Shown here: positions 9,909-22,750 of the stretch, piece by piece | Position numbering within the stretch: the stretch's first letter is position 1 | Layout: every line of letters starts with the position of its first letter | From: Ailurus styani | Taxonomy: Eukaryota; Chordata; Mammalia; Carnivora; Ailuridae | Direction of reading: 5' to 3' | DNA: 64,000 nt | Assembly: GCA_002007465.1 (NCBI GenBank) | Contig: LNAC01000032.1 | Span: 62,001-126,000 of the forward strand | The notes under the pieces: model-generated | What the model was told of the DNA's origin: nothing | The model's database searches: none | Seen by the model: the letters and a program-made list of their open reading frames with translations, nothing else | Program-made: the position numbers and the translations under genes

Positions 9909-12365
9909 ACTATTTAAATAGCAACCATATTAAAATTGTAAGTTACACACAATAGTCACTTTATCTGATTCAAGGAGAATTAAAAAATGGGAAAATATTC
10001 CTTGCTATAAATTATTAATGTCTGCCACTCCAACCCAAGGACTGTTATTAGAGAAACTACCCTCAACATGTTTACATGTCCTAATGACAACCTAATGTGC
10101 AGTATTATTTTTCAAATTTATACCTTTATGTGAAAATGTTCATCTCCATGGCCAATTCTAAGAATCTACAGCTTTGGGGTAAATCTCCAAAAAAAATTCT
10201 ATCCTCAGGATTGTTACATAAATTGTGATACTATAATTTCTCATTTCTTCAGCAGAGAGACTCTTATTCTAATACTACCATGTCTTAAAGAGAAACACAT
10301 TAAGGCAATGGCTCACATTAATATTTTATAAGAAATAGTGTTTCACTTTCTTTTTTGTATTTTTTTAAAGATTTTATTTATTTATTTCATTTTCAACTAC
10401 GTGACTGTCCAAAATAATGGGAAATGATGTTATCTCCAAAAGAGTATGTGTGTACCCCAGGGGAAGTACTAGACTTCTGCTAGAATCTGGGAATAAAATT
10501 TCACTAAAATTTTTTCCTAGTCATTCTTAACTTCCATTTTTGTCTATATTTTATAATGTACATGCATTAGTACAGAAATGCGGTATAATTTACACATAAC
10601 CAAAAATAATATGTTTGAGTCGAATGCTGAAAATAGTTTATTGATGAGTCACATAGACCAAATTTGGAGACCCTGGGCAATTAGATAGATATGTTTTGTG
10701 GCAAGGAAAGAAAGAAAGAAAACCTGTTTCTAACAGGGGTGCTTGAGGATGTCAGGCCAGAGGACTGGGTCTAGAGGAGAGAAGAGCAGGACAGCGGGAG
10801 CGTGGGAAGAGAAGGGGGCTGTTAAGGGGAGGCTGGAGCCAGGTGAGGATCACAGAGAAGTTACAAAGTAGTCCATTAACAGCTTTTGGAGACCTTCCTT
10901 ACTTCAAATGGCATTGCAATTAGCCCTGTGAAAATATGGCATGCTCAATGTGTTTCAAATTAAAGCACTCAAATTCACCTGTGTTCTAACTTAATATTCC
11001 TGCATCATCAAACAATTCATTTATAGATAAGAAACATACTACATACTAGCTGTTAACTGACATGATATAAGTAATTACAGCTAGGCTAACTCTTATTCTA
11101 TGAAAAAATATATTAATAAATACCAAGGAAACTTTGAATTAAGATCATTTTAATCTCTTAATCACCTAAATAACATTGAAAGAGCATGAGAGACTGCTAA
11201 CATACATACAAAACTTTCAAACTCATTTGGGTTTATCTACCTTTCTATGCTGAGAATATGCAGATCACTGATGTTAGAAAAGTAATTTATAATTAAGGAT
11301 GTGCTCTAAATTCAAATTGTTAGTAAAATAGCTAAATATGATTTTCCCCAAAGAAAATATTCAAACATGTTGACAGTTTTAAAGATACAAAATACAAAAC
11401 AATACGAAAAAGAAAATTGCCTTCAGCTTTGCAGAAAACCTTTCAATGAAAAACCGAAGTTTGGTAGCTATTTTTGAAAATATTTATGAGTTACTTTTAC
11501 TTTATTCTGAGAAAAAATCTCTTCTCCTTTTTTTTCTTTAATATGCCATACTTGGTTGACAAATGCATATACTTTGAGAGAATATCCCAACAGAAACCAT
11601 TGTGGTTTGAGGGTTTTCTTGTCATCTTGTATTAGACAAAATGATGCTGAATCATATACACTTAACAAATCAAAAAGCAACAAACATGTGTAAGTAATGA
11701 AAATTCCCCATAGTAAGTAATCATCATGGTGCCACTAAAGGAAAACAAGACCTTTTATTTACTTAACACATTTTGCCATGTTCCATAGAGGAAGAACATT
11801 TTTACCAAAAACTGTTGAACTGAAATCCTGCCCAGCCAATTTCATCTTCATGCAGATTTTAACACTGACTATAGTAAATACTATTTTCTTCATGAAGATG
11901 AACTTCTAGTTGACACAAAGGACATTGTTTTTATAATTAATGTAGATGAATATAGATATCTTTTCCAGAATTTTAGGGATAATCCAAGAGATTCGAATAT
12001 TCACCATAATGGAAAACCAAAGGAAAAGTATGATGTTCTTTGTAGTTATAATAGTGATCAGCTCTGCAACATATGAATAAGTAGAGCTATTTTGTCCATG
12101 TTACAAACCTAGCTATGCATTGTATGCTGTACAACTATAAAAAATACAAATAAAAATTTCATAACCAGAAAGAGAATAAAAATGGGGAAATGGAGTCACC
12201 AGTGGATTAGAGATGTTAACTCATTTCTGAAAATCAAAGTGTTATGAAAACTAATGGGTGGCTGAAACTATTTGATAAAGTTGGAGCCAAGGCGTACCAT
12301 GAAGGATTATAAGGAAATGAAGGTGAGAGCCATCTGCCATTGGGAGCCCCCGAATTTATGTCAAG
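9909..12365. other. Unique AT-rich sequence with one SINE-tail fragment
   Basis: No gene is visible. A purine/G-rich stretch lies at about 10730-10850. The fragment at 10350-10388 is listed separately. Confidence 0.5.
10350..10388 (-). mobile_element. 3' tail fragment of a SINE
   Basis: TTTTTTTAAAGATTTTATTT followed by ATTTATTTC is the reverse complement of the SINE 3' end (AAATAAATAAAATCTTT). The rest of the element is absent, so this is a strongly 5'-truncated copy or a deletion remnant. Confidence 0.6.
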
Positions 12366-12373
12366 AACAATGA

Positions 12374-12583
12374 GAGGCACCTGGGTGGCTTAGTTGGTTG
12401 AGATTCTGACTCTTGGTTTTGGCTCAGGTGATGATCTCAGGGTCTTGGGATCAAGCCCCCACATTGGACTCTGTGCTCTGTGCAGTCTGCTAGAGATTTT
12501 CTCCCTCTCCCTCTCCAGCTCCCCCTACTTGTGCTCACTCTCTTTCTCTCTCTCTCAAACAAATAAATAATATCTTAAAAAAA
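12374..12583 (+). mobile_element. Older carnivoran SINE
   Basis: Diverged head (GAGGCACCTGGGTGGCTTAG) with the TTGGTTGAGATTCTGACTCT variant, CT-rich middle and CAAACAAATAAATAAT tail. AACAATGAG repeats at 12366-12374 and 12584-12592. It lies upstream of an old L1 segment. Confidence 0.92.
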
Positions 12584-12879
12584 AACAATGAGGAGGATGA
12601 AAACAGAGATATTACATGAAAATCTGAATATGGGACAATTTGCCAATCTGCACTTCCAACTGGCAGAATTTGAAAATTCAGGATATATCTCCTCTAAGTG
12701 AAATTCCTAGGGATTCTTTTCTGACAAGTTTGAACGTACCTACTGGATTGAGTCAAAGTCTCTCATGTGAAAGTCCTTGACAAGAATTTGAGTTGGGTTT
12801 TTTGAGGAATCTGAGACCTGATAGTTTCTCCCTTCTCACCGAACTTGAAGTAAGCCTGCCAGTCAATAATCTACATGTA

Positions 12880-13410
12880 GCTACAAACCGAGCTAATTAC
12901 CAATTAGCAGAGAATATGCACAATAGCTAACCAATACTTCTTCCATAAATATAACAGAAAACCAAGGATTTTCAGACAAATAAGGAAAAGGAATAGTGTA
13001 GAAGAAAAAGCTCTATGGAAATTAATAGGAAAAAAATCTTAAAATAAAATAATTCATGAATAGAAGAGAAATTTTAAAGAATTATAGTTAACACACTCAT
13101 GGAGCTTCAAGAAAACATTATATTGACACAAAAAAAGAATAGGATACTATACAAAAGGAACTAGACAACCATAAAAGAAAGCTCATGAGGAGTGAAAATA
13201 TGGTCTCTGAAATTCAAATGTTCAATTAAAAGACCTGTATATAAAGTCAAGGAAATATCCAAGACTATGGAAAAAATACAAAGAATCTAAATGTAAGAGG
13301 AAAAATGAAACCATGAAGGTCCAATCTAAGATTTCTAACACCATACTAATAAAAATTAAAATAACATAAAATTCTCAAAGAAATAATAGAAATGTGAAAT
13401 CATTGAGTGT
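12880..13410 (+). mobile_element. Old L1M/HAL1-like 5' fragment
   Basis: A-rich text such as CTCTATGGAAATTAATAGG, GTCAAGGAAATATCCAAGAC and TTCTCAAAGAAATAATAG follows the 5' UTR/ORF1 region of old mammalian L1/HAL1 elements in the sense orientation. It is too decayed to carry an open frame. Boundaries are approximate. Confidence 0.5.
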
Positions 13411-13639
13411 TTGAGCAGCAGGGACACTGCCTATGACTTGCATGTTAATAGGATATTCTAGGTTCAGTAGCAAATAGACTATAGAGAAATGAAGGTAGAA
13501 CCTAGAAAATCACCCAGGTAACTAAAAACATCTAGATAAGAAATGATGATCCTTGGATGAAAAATGGAACTAGTGAGAAACAGTCTGATTCTAAAGAAAA
13601 CTTAAAGCTAATACCAACAGAATTGTGTTGGGTGTGGGA

Positions 13640-15700
13640 TGTGAGGAAAAAAAAAGAGACATCAAGAAATTCTCAAAAATTTTTGACCCAAGCAATTGGA
13701 TGAATGGAATTCTGGTTTACTGGGATGGAGAGGACTACAGAAGGAACAGATTCTGAAGGTGGAATCTGGGAGGATATATGGAATTTGGATTGGACATATC
13801 AGATTTGAAGTTCATATCAGACAACTGGTTGGGTACTTTGAATAGGTAGTGGTATATTAGAATCTGCAATTCTAGGGAGATTGTTCTGGCACGACTGCAT
13901 AAATAACATTTAATGGTAAGGTTTCAGATGAGTTCACCAAAGACTGAAAATATAGAAAGAATGGAAAAAAATACAAAGCCTGAACCCTGAAGCACTCCAA
14001 TATTCAGATGTGGGGAAGAATAAACTGAGAAGGAGACTCTAGCAAGGTAGAAAGATTATCAAAAGAGAGTGGTATACCAGAGCTCAAGTGTGTCTCAAGA
14101 GAGGAGAAGTCATCATCTGTGTCAAAACTGCTTCTAAGTAAGCAAAATGAGAACTTAAAAGTGGCCACTGGATTTTACAATGTGGAACTCTTTGGTGACA
14201 TGACAAAGTTATTCCTGTTAAGTGGTGAGAGAGTGAAACCAGAATAAACGGGGTTCAGGAGGGAGCAGTAGAGGAAGTAGCTGGAGATTATACACAATCT
14301 TGTGATTTCTAGAAAAGTTAGCAGGAGAACTAGTGAGGTATTTGGAAGTATATTGAAATTAAATGAAAATCTTTCATAACCTGTGATATTATAGAGTATT
14401 TGTGTAATATTGGGAATGCTCTTGTACACAGGGATAATTTGATTCAGGAGAGAGAGGACAACTGCAGAAACAATGTCCTTAAAATAAGAAGGGAAAAACA
14501 ATACACAAAAGAGGTACTGGTCTTAGATGAAACAAACACAATTTATTTCTTGTAATCAAAAGGAAGGCAAAATGTTTGGGAATTGATGTGAGCAGACTGG
14601 TGGACTTATGCAAAAGTGCACAGAAGCTGTTTTTTTATTATTTCTATTTTTTTAAGTGAAATAAGAAGAAAGGACACGTATTGAAAGAAAGCAGAAGAAA
14701 AAGTGTGGGAGGTTAGAGAGGAGAGAAAAAAAGTGTTAAAAAAACCCTCTAGAAGAAAAGTATAGCATCTAAGAAAATGAGGGATTGCAAGGTAGCACTA
14801 AGAACCCACCTGAGGTTGATAGTCATGCATTTAAAGAGAGACACGGGAACCTGACTGGTATTTTTCTTCAGCTTTATCATGGGTGAAGAGTTGAATTTTA
14901 TAAGCTTTGGGTTTTGCAAGGGCAAGGTAAGGACAAGAAAGATGAGCCAATAAACTAAGGTGGTAGCCAGAGAGTCATCATAATGATGGAGAACGGCATC
15001 TAAGCTGGGTAAGGACAGGAGTGAGGAGATGAGGACTGCGATGAACAGTAAAACAGTGGGGAACTGAAAAGAAAGGAATTTTGGAGTCAAGGTATTACAA
15101 AGAGTGAGAAAATTAGAGAAAGATCAAGAGAAAGCAGGAAGTGGCCTGAGACTGGAGCAGTTGAAATTGAAATTGAAATGTCAAAATCGAAGATGTGATA
15201 GAGTGAGTGACTAAGGTGGGGAGGGAGGCAAACTCAGGAGACAAGAGGAGGTCAAGGACCTGAGCAGTTATGATGTTGGCAGGATTTGTCTGCATAGATA
15301 TTGAAATCACCAAGATTTATGACAGGAGTTTTGTTGGAAGGGGATAAATGGTGAGTTAGTGCATAGCATCTACTTATGATTGTAAGTTGACAAGATGAGG
15401 GATTAGTGTCTCAAAAATCTATATGTGATCATGGGAAAGAAGAGTAAAAAGTAGTATAAGTTGCTGAGAAGAAATGTTTTAAACTGGAAGGTGGAATTAT
15501 TGTGTCTTGGGGCAGCAATGAGAGCAAAGAAGATCCTTAGCCCTACTTCCAGGAGCAGTGGTATAAAGTTCTGGAAGAAACAGCCATGGCTGAAGAGAAC
15601 AGTAGAAAGACATATGGTCAGTTGAGAGCCAGATTTACTGACACCAAGTGGTTTTGTGGAGAAGTTGAAGATACAGAGCAAGAGTTAAAGAATTCAGGCA
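13640..15700 (-). repeat. Long ancient interspersed repeat (probably L2-related), antisense
   Basis: The segment resembles a long, very old repeat I have seen in many mammalian genomes: GAACCCTGAAGCACTCCAAT, AGAGAGTGGTATACCAGAG, GTGGCCACTGGATTTTACAA and GGTGAGAGAGTGAAACCAG appear in the expected order. Several open frames of 66-113 codons lie on the minus strand (about 14175-15681), but they show no reverse-transcriptase motif and are taken as chance. I am confident it is a relic but not of the exact family; L2 is my best guess. Confidence 0.5.
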
Positions 15701-16254
15701 ATATGACCAAATTCAGCCAACCTCCTATTTTTCATAACTGGGAGCTTATATTTTTAAATAGTTACACTTTAAATGTTACATAAGTATATCTGTGAGATCC
15801 TTGATCTTGTCTTTTAACCCCCACAGCCTACAATATTTATTAGGCAACTCTTTAAAAAAAATAACCAACTCCTGATATAAATATTTTGCTAATGACTCAC
15901 CAGGAAAATATTTGAGTGAGTTAAGTTAGGGGATATACAGAATCATAAGGGAATGGGGGTTTGAGTGATGAGAAATGACTTAAAGAGTTTCTGGCATCTT
16001 CTGTTGACTGAGGTAAGCAGGATGTAGGCCATGACCAAATTACTCCTAAGGGTCTTTGGACCAATCTGTGGTAGAAGTCTATAAATTGGTGGGAGTGTGA
16101 GGAGGTGTGAGACCTTTGTAGGAGCTGATATAACTCCTTGCGTCCCTGGTTCAGTCAATGCTTTGAAGTCCTGGCTATTCAAGGAAAAATCTGAGAACAC
16201 ATGAAACTCTGGATGTGTTCCCTGATGGCTCCTCCAACTCTGTGTTTCGACTAC
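15700..16254. other. Unassigned sequence after the ancient repeat
   Basis: May be a continuation of the repeat to the left, but I cannot match it. No gene seen. Confidence 0.35.
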
Positions 16255-16417
16255 CTCATACTTGCATATTATTTAATCACCATTACAATTCCATGAGAAA
16301 GATATCGTAACTTCCCTTTCACCAATGAGAAAAAATTAAGTGATTTGACTAAGGTCACATAGGTCATAAAATCCAAATCCTGATCTAAAACCTAAGTCTT
16401 CCAACTATTAAGCAAAT
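16255..16417 (-). repeat. MIR-family relic
   Basis: The text AATTCCATGAGAAAGATATC, CACCAATGAGAAAAAATTAAG, TGACTAAGGTCACATAGGTC and the following lines match the reverse complement of a MIR core (…TTTACAGATGAGGAAAC…, AAGGTCACACAGC). It stops where the Tigger-like element begins. Confidence 0.7.
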
Positions 16418-16419
16418 TA

Positions 16420-16753
16420 CAGCTGACCTTTGAACAACATGGGTTTGAGCTTCATGTATCCACTTATATGTAGATTTTTTTTCAATAAATATAATACAGC
16501 TCTGCAAATGTATTTCCTCTTTCTTATGATACTCTCAATAACATATTCTCTTCTCTGGTTTACTTTATTGCAAGACTACAGTATAGGAAATATATACAAA
16601 ATATGTCAACTAACTTTACGTTACCACTAGGGATTTTAGTCAACAGCGGGCTATTGATAGTTAAGTTTTGGGGGTGTCAAAAGCTATACATGGATTTTCA
16701 ATTGTAGGAGTTGGGGTCAGCACTCCTAGTCCCTGTTATTCAAAAGTCAACTG
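16420..16753 (+). mobile_element. Tigger-family DNA transposon relic (MER28/MER8-like)
   Basis: The element starts CAGCTGACCTTTGAACAAC and ends with the inverted partner GTTATTCAAAAGTCAACTG, giving clear terminal inverted repeats. It is flanked by TA at 16418-16419 and 16754-16755, the TcMar/Tigger target duplication. At 334 bp it is a non-autonomous copy with no transposase. The family name is from memory. Confidence 0.85.
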
Positions 16754-16755
16754 TA

Positions 16756-17994
16756 CTTTTTATCTCACAGTTGAATGTTGCCCTAAGATGATGCATTCAT
16801 AAACAGTACTTGTTAGCAAGTGGGGAGTACTTCCTACAAGCCAGAAGGATGCCCTCCAACTCATTATATGCCTCAAATCATTAAATCAAACATATTACAT
16901 TAGGCCACCCTGCCATCTGAATGTTAAGAATGTATTTTCTGACTTATCAGAAACAGAAGTACATCTACAGAAATAATACACATGTACATAGAAAGAGGAC
17001 AGATGCCCTAATTTGAAAATAAATTTTTGATAACAATGTTAGTGGGAAAAGGAAGAATGGTGAAGTCTAGGACTAGAAACTTATTCTCTCATAAAGGGCA
17101 AAGACATTTCATCACTTCCAGCTGAGGCCATGTAATTATGTACTTCTCACCAAGCAAACTTCAAACAACCAGTTCAAACTCTAAGTATTTCCAAGTCCCG
17201 GGCTTGCCCTGAATAAGGGTACCAGCAATTAGAACACTGGAAATAGCTCTTCTCTTATTCTGTAAATAAAATTATTAGCATTCCTAATCATATTTCCATT
17301 GGCTGTGATTATTACTCATTTCAATCTATCAGCCAGTACATGATGAAATCTAATTGTCTAACATGAAGGAAGAGGGTCCATCTCAGAATTATGGTAAATA
17401 TCCTGAGTTTATCAACAAAGCTCCCCATTTGGAATTCTACCTGCTTTAATTGTAAAGCAACTTTTTTCTTTCTTTCATGAAAAAGTGTGCAATAATTGCC
17501 ACAGAACACAGTCTTCAGTGGTGCAAGTTAAATGTGTGGTACTTTATTTTTACAGTATAATTTTGACAATAGAATTGTAAAGATTTCTTACTGAACACGG
17601 CCCATTCAGACACCATGTTTAAGAAAATGAAGGATCATTTGATTTATTATCAGAAACACTTGAACCAATTGATAATTATCATAGACATCTCAACATGGAA
17701 ATATTTATCTTAATTTCACTCTCTTTGACATGATTATATCACTCATAGTTACTACGATGGAACATATGTTAAGTATTTATTCATTGATTCATCTTGATAT
17801 ATTTTTAAATATTTTATTTTAGAGGCATGCAGTTTATATGGTAGGTAGATCAAGTAAATAAAAGACTGAGGTTATTCTCAAGGGACATATAATATGGGTA
17901 CATAAGATTTAAAAACAGTAATTTAAGAAATACCAAAGGCCATACAAATATTTACTGAACTCCAGTACAGACAATCATGTCAATGGCAGAGTAT
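16756..17994. other. Unique AT-rich sequence
   Basis: No gene or recognised repeat. Confidence 0.45.
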
Positions 17995-18310
17995 ATATCA
18001 GGCAACTCGGGCTAAATAATATTGTGATGGCAAACAACCTAAGAAATCCTAGTGACTTACAAAATAAAGGCTTATTTTTCACTCACATTAATGTCCATTT
18101 GGGGGAATGACATCTGTTCCATGTTTCTCTATTTCCTACCTAAAGGGATTTGTCTTATGGCAAATGGAAAAGATAGCACAGAGGAACCACACATGAGCTC
18201 TTAAAACCTTTGTTTAGAAGTATCACATGTTATTTCCAGTTACATTTTCCTTGGCCAAGGGAAGTACAGCCTTGAGGCTAAGAAGTACAGTCTTCTGATG
18301 GAGAAAGGCA
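17995..18310. repeat. Ancient mammalian repeat, family unassigned
   Basis: TCCTAGTGACTTACAAAATA, then CACATTAATGTCCATTTGG, and TTACATTTTCCTTGGCCAAG resemble a widespread old repeat, possibly a hAT-type DNA transposon relic. Ends cannot be defined. Confidence 0.4.
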
Positions 18311-18360
18311 GCAGTGATTCTTCAGAAACGTTAAACGTTTTTAATATTTAAAAAAGAGCT

Positions 18361-18545
18361 GGGGATTCTGGGTGACTCAGTTGGTTAAGCGTCTGCCTTC
18401 GGCTCAGGTCATGATCCCAGGGTGCCGGGATTGAGGCTCCCTGCTCAGCGGGGAGTGTGCTTCTTTCTCTCCCTCTGCCCCTCCCCCTAGCTTGTGCTCT
18501 CTCTCTCAGTCTATTTCTCTAAAATAAATAAAATCTTTAAAATAT
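18361..18545 (+). mobile_element. Carnivoran SINE (older form)
   Basis: Head GGGGATTCTGGGTGACTCAG with TTGGTTAAGCGTCTGCCTTC, shortened body and a AAATAAATAAAATCTTTAAA tail. TTTAAAAAAGA-like text on both sides is a plausible but low-complexity target-site duplication. Confidence 0.93.
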
Positions 18546-18559
18546 ATATATTTTTTTAA

Positions 18560-19569
18560 AAAAGATAAGACTCAGTTACCAGAGACAAAACACTTAGTTG
18601 CAGTTCTATCAGAACTATCTGGGATCCCTTAAAAATCCAAGGAGGAATGCCACTCCAGGGCTGGAAAGGGAGCGAGGTCAACCATGGCTCCCTTGCTGAG
18701 CAGCACCCTGTGTGGGTTTTATGGAATATATAGCACGTGTGGGATCACCCTTCATTTTCCTCTATTTACATCTTCTTGGGCTACTTGCCTATCACTTGCA
18801 ATCAGATCCTATGAGGACATTAGGTTATCCAGCTCCTGAACCACTTCTGGCTTTAGTGTGGTGTCCTTGGCCGTCACACATTTCTAAACCCAGCTCTCAC
18901 CAATTCTAGCCAAGTCCTTTAATCCACACCATTCGGCTCCGCTTAAGGAGCCCCAGGCCTGCAGCCTCTGCATCCTCCAAACACCTGTACATCTGCCCGT
19001 GTTCACTCAGTCCAAATCCCAAATCCCAGACCCGGTGCCTCATCTCAAGTTCAGCTGATTAATGTCACTGTTGTCTACTGCTCGGTAAGAGTACCTGTAA
19101 ATGCAATGTGAAGAAACAAATTACTGAGCAAATACATCTCTGGTAAATAAAATCTGCAAGCAGAGGGTCCAAAGGGGTGGAAACTCACTTCCTGTATAGT
19201 AGTAAGCTTAAAAATTACTGTTCTTTGAGTGTATTATAAGTGGGAGGCCTCTATGGCCTGGAACAGCCAGAAAAGTGTCCACGACAAGAAACATATGCAC
19301 TTGGCCTAAGTAGGATTTGAAAGAATGAAACGGTAACTCAAATTATCATGTTTATTTAACAACTTTTTAAAAATGTCATTAAATATACATAATTACCACA
19401 TAGAGATCACATATATTTTAAAATTCATTAATTTTATCTATACCATTTATATATCAAAGCATCAAATTATAGCATAGTTAACATTTATAACAGCACTGGC
19501 ATACTATAAACCTTATTAGTTATTCCTAGGTTTAAAACAAAAGTCAAGTACAAATCACACAAATGAAAC
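18560..19569. other. Unique sequence, moderately GC-rich at 18600-19050
   Basis: No repeat recognised. The stretch from 18600 to 19050 is richer in G+C than its neighbours and contains a few CpG, but no open frame or splice pair that I trust. Confidence 0.4.
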
Positions 19570-19578
19570 ATGCATCTT

Positions 19579-19798
19579 GGGGCACCTGGGTGGCTCAATT
19601 GTTAAGCGTCTGCCTTCGGCTAGGGTCTTGATCCCGGGGTCCTGGGATCGAGTCCTGGGATCAAGCCTGGCACTGGGCTCCCTGCAGAGCGGGAAACCTG
19701 CTTCTCCCTCCCCCACTCCCCCTGCTTGTGTTCCCTCTCTCGCTGTGTATCTCTCTGTCAAATGAATAAATAAAATCTTAAAAAAAAACACAAAACTT
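19579..19798 (+). mobile_element. Carnivoran SINE with small internal duplication
   Basis: Complete SINE; ATGCATCT repeats at 19570-19577 and 19799-19806. The motif TCCTGGGATCGAGTCCTGGGA shows that TCCTGGGATC was duplicated inside the body (about 19640-19670), lengthening the head. Confidence 0.93.
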
Positions 19799-19806
19799 AT
19801 GCATCT

Positions 19807-21329
19807 AATCCATAGTCTTACTACTAAGGAAAGATAGTAAATAAATACTGGTTGGATCACATCTTCCGTGTCAAATCTTTACAAAATATGTTCCTGTTTC
19901 TTTGATTACAATGCTACCAAGCTGTTTTGCTCCAGCTGTAAGGTGAAAAAGCAGGAGTGGGCTTGGGATAAGGGAGCCTACCTTACAGGCTTCGTGCTCT
20001 GCCCAACACGGAAGTGGGCTCGGAAATAAGAGGGAGAAATCTCTCCCATTTCTCCCTCCCTCCCTTAGACGTAAGGGGATGAATCTAAACCCGATGGCAC
20101 TTTATGAAAGCTATGTTTGAGGGCAGCATCTAATGCAGCTGATCTTTGTCTTTTATTATAAAAATAAGAGACCTTGTTTACAATCTTTCTGTTTAGAGGC
20201 TATAAGTCATTTTTCCTGCCTAACATATGAGAGCTATTTTACATAATCTTTTCCAGCGTTCCTGAGAGTCCCCTCCAGGGACCAGCCATTCAGGTTAGCT
20301 GGTGAGTTTTTGTCTTCAGTGATTTTCCTGTGCAAACGGGCTGGTCTTGACAGCTCAGTCACTCGCTGGTTCCAGCAGGCCCTGGGAAAACACTGGTGGT
20401 GCGAGTTGGCATTCCTTCTCGGAGGGGAGGTGACAGAAGGCACTAAAGCTGATGTGTGATCAAGACTCTTAGTGGTATTGCTTCAGATTTCCATGGAGGA
20501 ATCCCTCCAGGAAAAACAGTTCAAGCGTTGAATTGACATTCTCTAGCTTTGTTTTAAGATCGGAGATGGAAGGGAAAGGGGATTAATTTCTTATATGAAT
20601 TAAAAATGACTCTAACAATATGTTTCTTTACAAGGTTAATAAACAGGAAAAGGCAAGTGATCAAGATGTAACCATAATTATGACTAGATTTACTTCAGAC
20701 TGCTACTTAAAGCTATAAGACACTATCATTACAAGCAATCCTCTTTAAGTCAACATCAATTTAAAATTACTCAGGATTTTTCAATAAGTGGTCCAAGCTT
20801 ATTCAAGTTTAAAATGACATCATAAAAGTGGTGACATATTTTTACCATTCAATAATAACACAAGTAGTAAGATCAAAGTGTCTACTATTCTCAGTCTATC
20901 GTTTGCATAGCTACTAAAGGCAAAAAAAAAAAAAACCCACATAGTAGACCAATAATTATACATGCAAAATCAATTTCAGATTAAAAGTAGAGATCAAATT
21001 ATGGAGGAAATCTGTGGTGTTGTTCTGAGTGCTGATTCGAATAAGGTACAAGTAACGGAATATTCATTATCACCCACGACTAATAGTAAAAGCACATTAA
21101 TTCACTTAGTGTATGCTTTCACAAAGGACTGCTTTTCTTTGAGATAACTTCCTTGTTAAACAGCATAACCACAAAGAAAGGCCAACAGTATAATTTTGCA
21201 CAGTTCACTTAATTTACTAATCTATGAACACATTCAAATAAAGTTTATTTGAAATTCAAAATTAAGAAGAGATGAATATCTCAAATTGTTTAGTTGCTCA
21301 AATATTTCTGTTCTTATTTCCCATTGCTT
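19807..21329. other. Unique sequence with GC-richer blocks
   Basis: Blocks at about 19920-20100 and 20250-20450 are richer in G+C and hold scattered CpG. No recognised exon. These could be conserved regulatory DNA, but nothing in the sequence alone proves it. Confidence 0.4.
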
Positions 21330-21341
21330 TAATCACAACTT

Positions 21342-21505
21342 TTTTTTAAGATTAATTTATTTATTTGAGAGAGGGAGAGTGAGAGGGAGAAGCAGACTCC
21401 CTGCTGAGCATGGAGGCCGGTGTGGGGCTCCATCCCACAACCCTGAGATCCTGACCTGAGCTGAGACCAAGAGTCCAACACTCGACCGAACCACCCAGGG
21501 GCCCC
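21342..21505 (-). mobile_element. Carnivoran SINE, reverse orientation
   Basis: Reads TTTTTTAAGATTAATTTATT into ATTTGAGAGAGGGAGAG and ends CCACCCAGGGGCCCC, the reverse complement of the SINE. The duplication TAATCACAACTT is perfect over 12 bp at 21330-21341 and 21506-21517. Confidence 0.95.
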
Positions 21506-21517
21506 TAATCACAACTT

Positions 21518-22087
21518 GTGCTGTTGAAAAGATATTTTGTCATATTGATGGAATATATCAAATATCTAAACTCATGTATAAAAACTATAGAAAGGCAAAA
21601 CTATAATATATTCATATCAATAGCCGCGTTTCAAGGATGAAATTATAGTTGGAAAAAGGTATAGTCACCAATATTCATCTTTATGATGACAGTTGGGGGT
21701 AAATATCAGTTCTGCCAAGGGCTGGATCTTCCTTCCTTATCTCTCACAAGTGTCTTGCCTAAGCTTTCTTGTCATAATTTCTATCATGGGCATAATGTAA
21801 AATTTAATTCTACCATAGAGAAATAGTCCCCCAAGACTCCATCCTGAAGAATAGTGTATCTCCAGTATCATATTCTTTGTTGAAGAAGCATGGTAAAGTT
21901 CATTTTTAAACCAAGTTATTTAGCCAGGATCCAGATGCATGTATAAAACAATCATTACTGTTTGGATTTAATTGTTGTCTTCCAATCCACACAGAGTGTG
22001 AAATGGGACAGGAAGACTAGGTCAGGTATAATTCCTGTTCTTGAAACCCTCTCACCTCTCCTCCCTAGCTTATCTGACAAAGGTGTT
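21518..22087. other. Unique AT-rich spacer
   Basis: No gene or recognised repeat. Confidence 0.4.
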
Positions 22088-22103
22088 TAAAATTAGGGAG
22101 CAG

Positions 22104-22310
22104 GGCGCCTGGGTGGCTCAGTGGGTTAAAGCCTCTGCTTTCGGCTCAGGTCATGATCTCAGCGTCCTGGGATCGAGGCCCGCATCGGGCTCTCGGCTCA
22201 GCGGGGAGCCTGCTTCCTCCTCTCCCTCTCTCTCTGCCTGCCTCTCTGCCTACTTGTAATCTCTCTCTCTGTCAAATAAATAAATAAAATCTTTAAAAAA
22301 AATAAAATAA
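22104..22310 (+). mobile_element. Young carnivoran SINE, GGGTTAAAGCC subfamily
   Basis: Nearly consensus copy with head GGCGCCTGGGTGGCTCAGTG then GGTTAAAGCCTCTGC. A perfect 16-bp duplication TAAAATTAGGGAGCAG lies at 22088-22103 and 22311-22326. Low divergence and an intact duplication point to a recent, probably lineage-specific insertion. Confidence 0.97.
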
Positions 22311-22518
22311 TAAAATTAGGGAGCAGACACTCATCCCCTCGGTCTTCATCCCAGGATCTCATCAGCTTCTTCTTAGCCTCCTAACTTATGTCTTGTGTGC
22401 CATTTCTGAGTCTTGACCTTAAGTTGTATCACTGGTATCTGCTTCTGTTATCCTATCCTTGGTGTGGGCTGTGCCTAGGAGAAGCACCAAATAAAACGAA
22501 AGAAAGAAAAAACCGAAA

Positions 22519-22740
22519 AGGGGTGCCTGGTTGTCTCAGTGGGTTAAAGCCTCTGCCTTCGGCTCGGGTAGTGATCACCCTCTCAGGGTCCTGGGATCGA
22601 ACCCCGCATAGGGCTCTCTGCTCAGTGGGGAGCCTACTTCACCCTTTCCCCTCTCCCTCTGTCTGCCTCTCTGCCTACTTGTAATCTCTCTCTCTCTCTC
22701 TCTCTCTCTGTCAAATAAATAAGTAAAATCTTTTTAAAAA
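22519..22740 (+). mobile_element. Carnivoran SINE with internal insertion
   Basis: Same subfamily as the copy 200 bp upstream. It carries extra bases in the GTAGTGATCACCCTCTCAGG segment where the consensus has GTCATGATCTCAGG. Its CT run is expanded at 22685-22710. No clear target-site duplication was found; the 3' end abuts the antisense L1 that follows. Confidence 0.94.
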
Positions 22741-22750
22741 ATCATCATTC

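Noticed and set aside
13640..16200. Series of minus-strand frames of 66-113 codons
   Set aside because: No start-to-stop gene structure, no conserved motif, and the region is an old repeat; hydrophobic Leu/Phe-rich products are typical of pyrimidine-rich strands.
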